64,000 nucleotides of DNA from Solobacterium sp. (GTDB taxonomy: Bacteria; Bacillota_I; Bacilli_A; Erysipelotrichales; Erysipelotrichaceae), in NCBI GenBank assembly GCA_017512725.1, contig JAFWEW010000043.1:96829-160828 (forward strand), written 5' to 3'. Positions 44,396-53,367 of the stretch are shown here, piece by piece; the stretch's first letter is position 1; each line of letters starts with the position of its first letter. The notes under the pieces are model-generated. The model was not told the DNA's origin. It did not search any database and saw only the letters and a program-made list of their open reading frames with translations. A program made the position numbers and the translations under genes.

Positions 44396-45794
44396 AAATA
44401 AAATTCCCCGCATCATACGCCGGTCCATACACACCGGCAATCAGAATCACAAAGAACAGCAGAATCAGGATCCCCCATCGTACTACCAGAATCTCATCGG
44501 TAAGAGCCGAGACACGCACGCCCTTCTCGCGGAGCCACGAAACAATCAGGACCGCCTGCAGCGAAAGCAGAAGCACCAGGAAATGTCCATGATCAAGCGC
44601 ATAGGAGAACAGCGTACCGTCAAAGAAGACATGGGCGCTGAAATCGGTAAAGACCTTCTGGATCATGCCTGTGGCTTCACTTACCGAATCCGCCCGGAAG
44701 TAAACCCATGCGGCAGTTACGATCAGAAACGTAAAAATACACTGTAGAAAACGGAATCCCGTCTTGTTCCGGTCAATGTTCAGTCTGCCGCAGAGCGTTT
44801 CCCGGTAAGGAAGCGTAACTTCCCCAGTGATGCGGTACAGGGCATGAAGCAGTCCCCAGACAAGAAAGTGATTGCCGGTGCCGTGCCACAGCGCACTGAC
44901 CACAAACACCGCAAGAATATTCAGGTATTTTCTTGCAGTGCCCTTCCGGTTGCCGCCGAGCGGAATATATACATATTCGGTCAGCCAGGAAGTCAGAGAC
45001 ATGTGCCAGCGCTTCCAGAAGTCTGCGATACTGATGGCAAAGTACGGCTGCCGGAAATTATCTGCCAGACGATAGCCAAATAATAATGCGACGGCACTGA
45101 CCATACAGGTATAGCCATAGAAATCACAGTAGATCTCAAAGGAATACAGGACGGCCGAGAAGAAGATGATCCCTCCTTCATAGTCGGTATAACCGGCGAA
45201 AACAGGACCGGTAAACAGCGCAAGACGGTCCGCAATGACCATCTTCAGAAATACGCCGTAGAGAAACAGAAAAACTGCACTGACTGCGGTCTGATAAGAC
45301 AGGGATTTTTCGTTTTTGATTTCCGGAAGAAACAGCCTGCTTTTCTGAATCGGACCGGAAACAATACAGGGGAAAAACGAAACAAACAGCGCATAATCGA
45401 TCAGGCTGGTTTCCGGAACCGTCTTTCCGTTATGGATGTCAAACAGATAGGACGAACTCTGAAGAATATAAAACGAGATCCCGATCGGCATGACCAGTCC
45501 GGTCTGCGGAAACAGGCGGATGCCGTACTTGAAAAACAGCAGGATGAACAGGTTCGCCGGAACAAAGAACCAGATCCATTTCGGATTCTTTGAAATGACC
45601 TTTCCCCCGCAGTAGGTAAGCAAAATACAGCCGATCAGTACCAGTGCGTACCACCGGCCGAACGACATATAAAACACCATACTGCCCGCCAGCAAAACCG
45701 CATTCTGGACCATATGGTGATTCTTAAGCGCCCAATAGAAAAGAAGCAGCACCGGAAGGAACAGAATCAGAAAACGAGCACTTGTGTAGGTCAT
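44382..45794 (-). CDS. MBOAT family membrane O-acyltransferase (AlgI/PatA/DltB-like)
   Basis: 470-residue polytopic protein with the AlgI-like core: MPIGISFYILQSSSYLFDI, FFPCIVSGPIQKSRLFLPE, DFWKRWHMSLTSWLTEYVYIPLGGNRKGT, and SALWHGTGNHFLVWGLLHALYR with the conserved His. Such proteins pass acetyl or other acyl groups to the outside. A TATAAT (45807-45802) lies 7 nt before the ATG at 45794 and overlaps the longer in-frame ATG at 45803. No Shine-Dalgarno site, so a leaderless mRNA is likely. Confidence 0.88.
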   Translation of the reverse strand: MTYTSARFLILFLPVLLLFYWALKNHHMVQNAVLLAGSMVFYMSFGRWYALVLIGCILLTYCGGKVISKNPKWIWFFVPANLFILLFFKYGIRLFPQTGLVMPIGISFYILQSSSYLFDIHNGKTVPETSLIDYALFVSFFPCIVSGPIQKSRLFLPEIKNEKSLSYQTAVSAVFLFLYGVFLKMVIADRLALFTGPVFAGYTDYEGGIIFFSAVLYSFEIYCDFYGYTCMVSAVALLFGYRLADNFRQPYFAISIADFWKRWHMSLTSWLTEYVYIPLGGNRKGTARKYLNILAVFVVSALWHGTGNHFLVWGLLHALYRITGEVTLPYRETLCGRLNIDRNKTGFRFLQCIFTFLIVTAAWVYFRADSVSEATGMIQKVFTDFSAHVFFDGTLFSYALDHGHFLVLLLSLQAVLIVSWLREKGVRVSALTDEILVVRWGILILLFFVILIAGVYGPAYDAGNFIYAAF

Positions 45795-45840
45795 GGTTAA
45801 CATTATAAACTACGGACTCTGTTTTTCTGAGAAACGGCAG

Positions 45841-45864
45841 CAGAAAAATGTGCAGAAAAATGTG
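45841..45864. repeat. Tandem 12-bp direct repeat
   Basis: Two perfect copies of cagaaaaatgtg in the gap between the SGNH gene and the MBOAT gene, about 35-60 bp upstream of the MBOAT -10 element. Possible regulator site; nothing more can be said. Confidence 0.5.
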
Positions 45865-45911
45865 TTTTAACGGCCGGATCAGCAATATGAATATCCGTTG
45901 CTGTTACGATT

Positions 45912-47102
45912 TCAATCCGCAGTCAGAGACGTGCCGCCGTCTTCCTGTACCGCTGCGATCTGCTGATTCAGAAAACCGGCAAACGCGGTGTTTCCTTCTG
46001 CGCTGAGATGCACGCCATCATACAGGAATTCTTCCGGATCCGGGTTATATTCCGTCACCGGAAGATCCGGCAGCGGTATTTCATCGGAGCGGTCATTGAC
46101 AAGAACCAGCGTATAGGAAGCATCTTCCGATGCTGAAAGGATTGTCTGCAGAACGGAAGGATCCTCTAATGAGGACCGCCCGAAAACCATCAGGATCTTC
46201 TCCGGAAGCATCCCTGCTTCCTTCAGGGAACGCATCCGTTCCGCAATCTGTTCTGTGGTTTCTTCCGACAGCAGGATCGTATCCTCGGCGGAAACCGAAA
46301 GATCACTTACCGTACTGAGAAGATCGTCATCGCCGATCAGGCACAGGCGGTGATCTTCTTTCGCAGGAAGAAGCGAATAATACCGCTCTGTGATCGAATC
46401 GAAAACCAGATCGGTATAGCCCTGCCTTCCTTCTTCGGTCAGGTGAATCTGATCTTCATAGAAATATTCCGGGTGGTCTTTCGAATACGTTTCCCAGTCG
46501 ATGATGGTGAGATTATCAAATTCACTGCCGAGGCTCCAGATCTTCTCGGTATTGTAAAACTGCCAGTTGTTGGTCGTTGTGAGCCAGAATACCTGCCGGT
46601 CCCCGCAGAGCCGCACGATTTCTTCGCATACCGGAACATCCAGCGGAGAATTCGTACCAAGGCCGATCACGACCGGTCCAAACTCTGCACCCCGATCCAG
46701 ATGATCCTGAATGATGTAATAGGCCGGATAATAAGAACGGTTTTCCCGGGCATCCACTTCTCCATTCGGAAACGTACTCAGCATCTTTGCCCGTGCACCC
46801 AGCATGACCGAATCCCCGATCGCTAGCAGCGGCAGCTCAGCCGTATGAACCGTCTCAGCCCGAAAGGCCGGATCGTTCTGCACTGCAGTCAGCTCGGACT
46901 GGACGGCATAATAGCTGTCCTGCAATTCCTTCAGACGTATATGGGCTGACGCCAGACGTTCTTCAAGTTCTGCCTGCTGCGCTTCCTGCAGTTCCCGCTG
47001 TTTTTTCGCATTGCTGGCAGAAATCCCGATCGGTATCAAAATCACAATGCATAAAAGAAGAATGCCGGCGAGGATCAGTTTCTGTTTCAGTTTCCGGATC
47101 AT
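45912..47102 (-). CDS. Secreted tandem SGNH-hydrolase-like protein
   Basis: 396 residues: N-terminal TM helix (~8-28), a Gln/Glu-rich coiled coil (~32-75), then two SGNH-like units. The first has LLAIGDSVMLGA, VIGLGTNSP and DQIHLTEEGRQGY, a complete Ser-Gly-Asn-His set. The second repeats the pattern in degenerate form (LCLIGDDDLLS lacking the Ser, but YDGVHLSAEGN retained). Next to the MBOAT/DltD-like pair it probably handles the same O-acyl groups. The start codon has its GGAGG site 18 nt away, so the exact N-terminus is uncertain. Confidence 0.72.
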   Translation of the reverse strand: MIRKLKQKLILAGILLLCIVILIPIGISASNAKKQRELQEAQQAELEERLASAHIRLKELQDSYYAVQSELTAVQNDPAFRAETVHTAELPLLAIGDSVMLGARAKMLSTFPNGEVDARENRSYYPAYYIIQDHLDRGAEFGPVVIGLGTNSPLDVPVCEEIVRLCGDRQVFWLTTTNNWQFYNTEKIWSLGSEFDNLTIIDWETYSKDHPEYFYEDQIHLTEEGRQGYTDLVFDSITERYYSLLPAKEDHRLCLIGDDDLLSTVSDLSVSAEDTILLSEETTEQIAERMRSLKEAGMLPEKILMVFGRSSLEDPSVLQTILSASEDASYTLVLVNDRSDEIPLPDLPVTEYNPDPEEFLYDGVHLSAEGNTAFAGFLNQQIAAVQEDGGTSLTAD

Positions 47103-47154
47103 ACAAGAAAACGTTACGCTTCCTCCGAGAGAAAATCCATACTCGTTTCCAAAG

Positions 47155-47187
47155 AAAAACGCTGACCCCCTGTTCAGAGATCAGCGT
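47155..47187 (-). terminator. Terminator of the crt-hbd-bcd-etf operon
   Basis: Stem acgctga (47159-47165) with tcagcgt (47181-47187) followed by T5 on the minus strand, just after the etfA stop. Confidence 0.85.
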
Positions 47188-47205
47188 CCTGATAATCCGA
47201 ATTGC

Positions 47206-48258
47206 TTATGCGGCCTTCTTTGCCTTTTCTGCTTTGATCTTATCGGTCAGAAGCGGAACGATCTTGTTCAGATCACCGACGATTCCATAGTCAGCGACAT
47301 CGAAGATCGGAGCATTTTCATCCTTGTTGATCGCAACGATGAAGTCCGACTCTTCCATACCCGCAACGTGCTGGATCGCACCGGAGATGCCGATTGCGAA
47401 ATAGACTTTCGGACGAACGGTTTTTCCGGTCTGGCCGACCTGCATTTCCTTCGGCATCCAGCCGCTGTCAACGACTGCACGCGAGCAGGAAACCGTTGCG
47501 CCGAGTGCTTCTGCCAGATCTTCCAGAAGCTTGAAGTTTTCCTTGGAACCGACACCGCGGCCGCCGGAAACAAGAATCTTGGCATCTGCAATATCCGCAA
47601 TATTGGAGACTTCCTTTACGATGTCGAGAATCTCAACATAGCAGTTGTTCGGGGTGAAGCCCGGGTTGTAGTTAATAACTTCTGCCTTTGCGCCTTCGAT
47701 CGGAGCAATCTTCTGCATGACGCCCGGTCTTACGGTAGCCATCTGCGGACGGTTGTCCGGGCAGGCGATCGTAGCGATCGTGTTGCCGCCGAATGCCGGA
47801 CGGGTCATAAGCAGCTGCTTATGTTTCTGTTCCTGTCCCGGAACCGGTGCGAGCGGGAAATCGCCGATCTCAAGCACGGTACAGTCTGCAGTCAGACCAG
47901 TCTTGACGCGGGCACTGGTGCGCGGACCAAGATCACGGCCGATGGCAGTAGCGCCTACCAGCATGATTTCCGGCTTGTATTCATTGATGACCGATGCCAG
48001 TGCGTGGGTATACGGCTCGGTACGGTAATCCTTCAGTTCCGGATCATCAACAACGATGACACGGTCTGCACCATAGGCAGCCAGTTCATCCACGAGAGAG
48101 CCGACATTGGAACCGATCAGAACGGCTGTCACCTTCTTTTCATCCAGATCTGCCGCAAGATCTTTTGCCTTGCCAAGCAGTTCGAAGGCAATATTGGAAA
48201 GCTTGTTGTCCACCTGCTGTGCGTAAATAAATACGCCCTTATATTCTTCTAATCCCAT
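47206..48258 (-). CDS. etfA: Electron transfer flavoprotein alpha subunit
   Basis: 350 residues. With EtfB it forms the flavoprotein that, with butyryl-CoA dehydrogenase, bifurcates electrons from NADH to crotonyl-CoA and ferredoxin. The C-terminal FAD domain contains [45 protein letters not shown] and [19 protein letters not shown]. Follows etfB by 14 bp. Confidence 0.96.
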   Translation of the reverse strand: MGLEEYKGVFIYAQQVDNKLSNIAFELLGKAKDLAADLDEKKVTAVLIGSNVGSLVDELAAYGADRVIVVDDPELKDYRTEPYTHALASVINEYKPEIMLVGATAIGRDLGPRTSARVKTGLTADCTVLEIGDFPLAPVPGQEQKHKQLLMTRPAFGGNTIATIACPDNRPQMATVRPGVMQKIAPIEGAKAEVINYNPGFTPNNCYVEILDIVKEVSNIADIADAKILVSGGRGVGSKENFKLLEDLAEALGATVSCSRAVVDSGWMPKEMQVGQTGKTVRPKVYFAIGISGAIQHVAGMEESDFIVAINKDENAPIFDVADYGIVGDLNKIVPLLTDKIKAEKAKKAA

Positions 48259-48272
48259 TCTCCTGGACCTCC

Positions 48273-49061
48273 TTAGATGATGTTCTTCTCAGCGAGCTTT
48301 GCGGCAATTCCGTCGGCAGCTTCCTGAGGAGAATCCGGGGTAACGACTGTTCCCTTGCCCTTGGCAACCTTGTCGCTTGCCTTGGCAATCTTGGTCGGCG
48401 AACCGTTGAGACCGATGTTGGAATCGTCAACATCGAGCTGTGCACGGCCCCATACGGTTACTTCTTTGTCAAATGCATCGAAGATTCCGCCCGGAGTCAT
48501 GTAGCGCGGCTCATTAAGTTCGGAAAGTGCAGTGATCAGGCACGGCATAGCGGCTTTGACCATCATGTATCCGTCATCGAACATGCGCTTTACGGTAACG
48601 GTGTTTCCCTCAACCTTGATCTCTCTTGCATAGGAGATCGTCGGAATTCCGAGGTGTTCCGCGATCTGCGGGCCAACCTGTGCGGTATCACCGTCAATCG
48701 CCTGACGGCCGGTGATGATCATGTCGTATTCCATGTTTTTAAGCGCACCGGCGATCGTACTGGAAGTTGCCCAGGTATCGGCACCGCCAAGTACACGGTC
48801 AGTGATCAGCAGTGCATCATCTGCACCCATCGCGAGCGCTTCCCGCAGAACGGCGTCTGCTTTCGGAAGACCCATGGTAAGAACTGTGACCTTCACGTTT
48901 TCCGGATCCGCATCCTTGATGCGGAGTGCCGCTTCAAGACCTGCCTTGTCATCCGGATTCATGATCGCAAGCATTGCCTGACGATCCAGTGTTCCGTCCG
49001 GTTTGAACTTTACGCCGCCGGCAGTATCCGGAACCTGCTTAATGCAAACTACAATTTTCAT
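48273..49061 (-). CDS. etfB: Electron transfer flavoprotein beta subunit
   Basis: 262 residues starting MKIVVCIKQVPDT, with MNPDDKAGLEAALRIKD, the GADDALLITDR segment and DGDTAQVGPQIAEHLGIP. Partner of EtfA in the Bcd-Etf complex. Lies between bcd and etfA, the usual clostridial order. Confidence 0.96.
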   Translation of the reverse strand: MKIVVCIKQVPDTAGGVKFKPDGTLDRQAMLAIMNPDDKAGLEAALRIKDADPENVKVTVLTMGLPKADAVLREALAMGADDALLITDRVLGGADTWATSSTIAGALKNMEYDMIITGRQAIDGDTAQVGPQIAEHLGIPTISYAREIKVEGNTVTVKRMFDDGYMMVKAAMPCLITALSELNEPRYMTPGGIFDAFDKEVTVWGRAQLDVDDSNIGLNGSPTKIAKASDKVAKGKGTVVTPDSPQEAADGIAAKLAEKNII

Positions 49062-49080
49062 AGTTTCTGATTCCCCTTTC

Positions 49081-50241
49081 TTACTTCAGCAGCGCGCCGG
49101 AGATAACCATGCGCTGAACTTCGGAAGTACCTTCGTAGATCTCTGTGATCTTGGCGTCACGCATCATGCGTTCCACTTCGTATTCACGGATATATCCGTA
49201 GCCGCCCATCAGCTGGACACACTTGGTCGTAACATCCATGGCAGTCTCGGCAGCGAACAGCTTTGCCTGTGCAGCCTCTACGCTGTAGGAAGACTGGGTG
49301 CGCTTTGCCTCAGCAGCCTTGTAGACCAGAAGCTTAGCGGCTTCGATCTCAGTTGCCATGTTGGCAAGCTGGAACTGGGTGTTCTGGAACTGTGCGATGG
49401 AACGGCCGAACTGTTTGCGTTCCTTGACATACTGAACCGTGCGGTCAAGTGCGCCTTCCGCAAGACCAAGAGCCTGTGCAGCGATACCGATACGGCCGCC
49501 GTCCAGCGTATGCATGGCGTTTGCGAAACCCTTGCCGCGGACACCGAGCAGGTTGTCCTTCGGGATCCGGCAGTCCTGGAAAATCAGTTCATAGGTTGCG
49601 GAACCGCGGATACCCATCTTCTTTTCCTTGACGCCGAAGGTGAATCCCGGTGTTCCCTTTTCAACAATGAAGGTTGAGAAACGCTTCTGCTTGCGGCCTT
49701 TCCGGTCTTCAACGATATCGGTGTAGGCAATGACGATGTAGATGTCTGCTTCCTTACCGTTGGTGATGAAGCACTTGGAGCCGTTGAGTACCCATTCCTG
49801 TGTTTCTTCATCAAATACCGCTTTGGTCTGTGCGCCCTGTGCGTCAGTACCGGCACCCGGTTCGGTCAGCGCAAATGCGCCGAGCTTTTCCCCTTTTGCC
49901 AGAGGAACGACATACTTCTGTTTCTGCTCTTCCGTACCATACGTCATGATCGGATCGATGCAGAGCGAGGTGTGGGCACTGATGATAACACTGGTCGTGC
50001 CGCAGACTTTTGCCATTTCCTCAACACACATGACATAGGTCAGCGGATCGCATCCCTGTCCGCCATATTCCTTCGGTACAGGAATACCCATAAATCCATA
50101 CTTCTGAAGCTTTGTGACGGTCTCGCGCGGGAACTGTTCTGTTTCATCCGTTTCAATTGCGAGCGGCTTCACTTCCTTTTCGGCAAATTCACGAAAGAGG
50201 GAACGTGCCATTTCGTGTTTCTGATCCAGTTGGAAATCCAT
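49081..50241 (-). CDS. bcd: Butyryl-CoA dehydrogenase
   Basis: 386-residue acyl-CoA dehydrogenase reducing crotonyl-CoA to butyryl-CoA. FALTEPGAGTDAQGAQTKA, CFITNGKEADIYIV, RKQFGRSIAQFQNTQFQLA and C-terminal MRDAKITEIYEGTSEVQRMVI with the catalytic Glu. The start at 50241 follows GGAGG; the frame is open 57 bp further but without a site. A hairpin separates it from hbd upstream. Confidence 0.96.
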   Translation of the reverse strand: MDFQLDQKHEMARSLFREFAEKEVKPLAIETDETEQFPRETVTKLQKYGFMGIPVPKEYGGQGCDPLTYVMCVEEMAKVCGTTSVIISAHTSLCIDPIMTYGTEEQKQKYVVPLAKGEKLGAFALTEPGAGTDAQGAQTKAVFDEETQEWVLNGSKCFITNGKEADIYIVIAYTDIVEDRKGRKQKRFSTFIVEKGTPGFTFGVKEKKMGIRGSATYELIFQDCRIPKDNLLGVRGKGFANAMHTLDGGRIGIAAQALGLAEGALDRTVQYVKERKQFGRSIAQFQNTQFQLANMATEIEAAKLLVYKAAEAKRTQSSYSVEAAQAKLFAAETAMDVTTKCVQLMGGYGYIREYEVERMMRDAKITEIYEGTSEVQRMVISGALLK

Positions 50242-50278
50242 AATTTCAATTCCTCCAATTATTTGTGTTCGCAGTGAA

Positions 50279-50303
50279 GCCGGGTGCTCTGAAAACACCC
50301 GGC
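50279..50303 (-). other. Intercistronic hairpin between hbd and bcd
   Basis: Perfect 8-bp GC-rich stem (50279-50286 with 50296-50303) in the 72-bp gap. No T run follows in the direction of transcription, so it looks like an mRNA-stability or processing element rather than a terminator. Confidence 0.6.
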
Positions 50304-50313
50304 ATCCCGTTTT

Positions 50314-51189
50314 TTATTTCGCGTCAACGGCTACCTTGCCGCCATCGCTGTAATCATAGAAGCCAATACCCGTCTTGACGCCCAGATGCTTGCCGCGGAC
50401 CATCTTGCGGAGCAGTGTGCAGGCACGGTACTTGCTGTCACCGGTTTCCTTGTAGATAACATCCATGATTGCCAGAACAATATCGAGACCGATATAGTCG
50501 CCGAGTTCCAGCGGTCCCATCGGATGGTTGCAGCCGAGCTTCATGGCAGTATCGATGCCTTCAATGCTGGCAATGCCTTCGCTGTAGACCTGGATGCCTT
50601 CGTTGATCATCGGAACGAGGATACGGTTGACAACAAAGCCCGGAGCCTCTTCAACCTGAACCGGTGTCTTGCCGAGCATCTCGGAAATTTCCTTGACACG
50701 GGCAACGGTTTCAGCCGGTGTGTTGATGCCTGCGATTACTTCGACCAGCTTCATGACCGGAGCCGGGTTGAAGAAATGCATGCCGATGACCGGCTTGGAA
50801 AGACCGGCACCGATCTCTGTAATGGAAAGGCTGGAGGTGTTAGACGCATAAATGCAGTTGTCGTTCTTGACGATTTCGTCCTGGAGCTGTTTGAAGCAGT
50901 CCTTCTTCAGCTGCATGACTTCGAGCGCTGCCTCAACTACGAGATCCGGATCGACTGCCTGATCATTCAGACCGCACTGGATCTTGTCGAGAATCTTATC
51001 TGCGTCTTCCTGAGCCATCTTGCCCTTGGCAATGCGCTTGTCAAATCCCTTCTTGACCATTGCCTTGCCATTGTCCGCAAACTCCTGCTTGATGTCGCAC
51101 AGGTAGACTTTTTCAATCTGATCGCACTGCGCAAATGCCTGCGCAATACCGCGTCCCATTGTGCCGGCGCCGATTACTGCTACTTTCAT
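50314..51189 (-). CDS. hbd: 3-hydroxybutyryl-CoA dehydrogenase
   Basis: Reduces acetoacetyl-CoA to 3-hydroxybutyryl-CoA. 291 residues: N-terminal Rossmann GAGTMGRGIAQAFA, ASNTSSLSITEI, GMHFFNPAPVMKLVEVI (catalytic His) and GFVVNRILVPMINEG. 21 bp after crt. Confidence 0.97.
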   Translation of the reverse strand: MKVAVIGAGTMGRGIAQAFAQCDQIEKVYLCDIKQEFADNGKAMVKKGFDKRIAKGKMAQEDADKILDKIQCGLNDQAVDPDLVVEAALEVMQLKKDCFKQLQDEIVKNDNCIYASNTSSLSITEIGAGLSKPVIGMHFFNPAPVMKLVEVIAGINTPAETVARVKEISEMLGKTPVQVEEAPGFVVNRILVPMINEGIQVYSEGIASIEGIDTAMKLGCNHPMGPLELGDYIGLDIVLAIMDVIYKETGDSKYRACTLLRKMVRGKHLGVKTGIGFYDYSDGGKVAVDAK

Positions 51190-51210
51190 TGTTTTCTTTT
51201 CTCCTCTTTC

Positions 51211-51987
51211 TCAGTTATTTGTAAAGTTCTTCTCTTTGCGCTTCTCCATGAACGCGGTCATGCCTTCCACCTGATCATGGGTTTCGAAGCAGTCTCCGAA
51301 GAGCTTTTCTTCCAGAACGATCGCATCGTCCATCTTCAGTTCCAGACCTTCATTAATGGCCTTCTTGCACTGACGTACCGCAATCGGAGCGTTCTTTGTA
51401 ATGCCTGCCGCAAGTTTCTCCGCGGTCGGCATCAGTTCTTCCAGAGGAACGATCTGATTGACGAGACCGATCCGCAGCGCCTCATCCGCCTTGATGTTGC
51501 GGGCGGTGTAGATCATCTGCTTTGCATAGCCCGGACCGACCAGACGTGCCAGACGCTGTGTGCCGCCGAAGCCCGGCGTAATGCCGAGTCCGACTTCCGG
51601 CTGACCGAATACCGCATTGTCGGAGCAGATGCGGAAATCACAGCTCATGGCCAGCTCACAGCCGCCGCCGAGCGCAAAGCCGTTTACTGCGGCAATCACC
51701 GGGATCGGCAGTGTTTCGATACGGCGGAAGATGTCATTGCCCTTCTTGCCGAACGCTTCGCCTTCTGCCTTTGTGAGGTTTGCCATCTCTTTGATATCTG
51801 CGCCGGCAACGAAGCTCTTTTCGCCGGCACCGGTAATGATGAGGCAGCGAACCGTTTCCAGATCAACCTGATCCAGTGCTGCGGAAAGATCATTCAGCAC
51901 ATTGGAGTCCAGTGCGTTGAGCGCTTCCGGACGGTTCATGGTAAGGATGCCGTAAGCACCTTTATTCTCATAAGATACAAAACTCAT
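51211..51987 (-). CDS. crt: 3-hydroxybutyryl-CoA dehydratase (crotonase)
   Basis: 258-residue enoyl-CoA hydratase/isomerase. NRPEALNALDS, AGADIKEMANL, FALGGGCELAMSCDFRI and QPEVGLGITPGFGGTQRLARLVG contain the oxyanion hole and the two catalytic Glu. Sits between thl and hbd in the butyrate operon. Confidence 0.96.
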   Translation of the reverse strand: MSFVSYENKGAYGILTMNRPEALNALDSNVLNDLSAALDQVDLETVRCLIITGAGEKSFVAGADIKEMANLTKAEGEAFGKKGNDIFRRIETLPIPVIAAVNGFALGGGCELAMSCDFRICSDNAVFGQPEVGLGITPGFGGTQRLARLVGPGYAKQMIYTARNIKADEALRIGLVNQIVPLEELMPTAEKLAAGITKNAPIAVRQCKKAINEGLELKMDDAIVLEEKLFGDCFETHDQVEGMTAFMEKRKEKNFTNN

Positions 51988-51998
51988 GATTCTTCTCC

Positions 51999-53186
51999 TC
52001 AGTCTCTTTCAACGATCGTTGCGCAGCCCATGCCGCCGCCGATGCAAAGTGTCGCAAGACCCTTCTTCGCATCACGCTTGACCATCTCATTCAGCAGGGT
52101 GACCAGGATCCGGCATCCGGATGCGCCGACCGGGTGACCCAGAGCGATCGCACCGCCGTTGACATTGAGTTTGGAGTGATCCCACTTCAGTTCTTTTTCA
52201 ACTGCGACAGACTGTGCCGCAAATGCCTCGTTGGCCTCGATCAGATCAAAGTCATCAACCGACCAGCCGGTCTTGGCAAGAACCTTCTTGGTTGCGGCAA
52301 CCGGACCGACACCCATGATGCTCGGGTCAACGCCGCCAAGTGCACCAGCGACAAAGGTTGCCATCGGTGTAATACCGAGTTCTTTTGCCTTTTCCTCACT
52401 CATGACAACAACGGCAGCCGCACCGTCATTAATACCGGAAGCGTTGCCAGCGGTAACGACACCGCCCTCTTTCTTGCCGGAGCAGCATTTCAGCTTGGCA
52501 AGTGTTTCAACGGTTGTTCCTGCACGGGGGCCTTCATCCGTATCAACGATTGTATCGCCCTTGCGTCCATGAATCGTAACCGGAACGATTTCATCCTTGA
52601 ACTTGCCCTCTGCCATTGCTTTCTCACACTTCTGCTGGCTTTCTGCCGCAAACTCATCGAGTTCCTCGCGGGTCAGGTTCCACTGTTCTGCAACATTCTC
52701 GGCTGTGATCATCATGTGGTAATTATTGAATGCATCCCACAGCGCATCCTTGATCATCAGGTCTACGAGTTTGCCGTCGTTCATACGGTAACCGTAACGT
52801 CCGTTCATAACTGCGTACGGGCCCTGGCTCATGTTTTCCATACCGCCCGCAACAACGATGTCCGCATCGCCGCACTGAATCATCTGTGCAGCCATGTTGA
52901 CACAGTTAAGACCGCTTCCGCATACAACATTGATGGATACTGCCGGGCATTCTACCGGGAGCCCTGCCTTAATGGATGCCTGACGGGCCGGATTCTGGCC
53001 GAGACCTGCCTGAATGACATTGCCCATGTAGACATGATCAACCTGTTCCGGTTTCACGCCTGCGCGGCTGAGTGCCTCTTTGATGACAATGGCTCCGAGT
53101 TCAACTGCGGAAACCGTGCTCAGCGCACCGCCCATTTTTCCAATCGGCGTACGGCAAGCACCTGCTAATACTACCTTCTTTGACAT
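51999..53186 (-). CDS. thl: Acetyl-CoA C-acetyltransferase (thiolase), first gene of the crt operon
   Basis: 395 residues with [13 protein letters not shown] (nucleophile Cys), [29 protein letters not shown] and [12 protein letters not shown]. Very similar to the ptb-linked thiolase, sharing blocks such as [10 protein letters not shown] and QNPARQA. Heads thl-crt-hbd-bcd-etfB-etfA. The promoter region has two adjacent Rex-like sites. Confidence 0.96.
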   Translation of the reverse strand: MSKKVVLAGACRTPIGKMGGALSTVSAVELGAIVIKEALSRAGVKPEQVDHVYMGNVIQAGLGQNPARQASIKAGLPVECPAVSINVVCGSGLNCVNMAAQMIQCGDADIVVAGGMENMSQGPYAVMNGRYGYRMNDGKLVDLMIKDALWDAFNNYHMMITAENVAEQWNLTREELDEFAAESQQKCEKAMAEGKFKDEIVPVTIHGRKGDTIVDTDEGPRAGTTVETLAKLKCCSGKKEGGVVTAGNASGINDGAAAVVVMSEEKAKELGITPMATFVAGALGGVDPSIMGVGPVAATKKVLAKTGWSVDDFDLIEANEAFAAQSVAVEKELKWDHSKLNVNGGAIALGHPVGASGCRILVTLLNEMVKRDAKKGLATLCIGGGMGCATIVERD

Positions 53187-53225
53187 GAATTCTAATTTTC
53201 CTTTCTGTCTGAGTAAGTGTGAGAC

Positions 53226-53281
53226 TTGTTAATTTTTTCTCATACTGTGTTTATTTTAACAAAGGAGCCTTTACTTTTCAA
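53226..53281 (-). promoter_or_regulatory. thl-crt operon promoter with tandem Rex-like operators
   Basis: Minus-strand TTGAAA (53281-53276), 17 bp, TAAAAT (53258-53253). Two 18-bp Rex-like palindromes lie 1 bp apart: CTGTGTTTATTTTAACAA (53245-53262, over the -10) and TTGTTAATTTTTTCTCAT (53226-53243, just downstream of the start), written on the plus strand. Each has one perfect half-site (TTAACAA or TTGTTAA). Confidence 0.65.
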
Positions 53282-53343
53282 TGTACAAAACTGTCAAATA
53301 ATGGCTTAAATAGTGAGTTTTCAGCACTCTTTCACAAAACCGC

Positions 53344-53367
53344 AAAAAAGCCGGATTTTCATCCGAC
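53344..53367 (-). terminator. Terminator after the AlkZ-related gene
   Basis: Stem gccggat (53350-53356) with atccgac (53361-53367), one G-U pair, then T6 on the minus strand. The stop codon of the upstream gene lies within the hairpin. Confidence 0.75.

Noticed and set aside
45841-45864. Tandem 12-bp repeat as a mobile-element end
   Set aside because: Only two copies, no flanking inverted repeats or recombinase; kept only as a repeat feature.
50386-52137. 583-codon plus-strand open frame
   Set aside because: Antisense shadow of hbd and crt; long because of the codon bias of the real genes.
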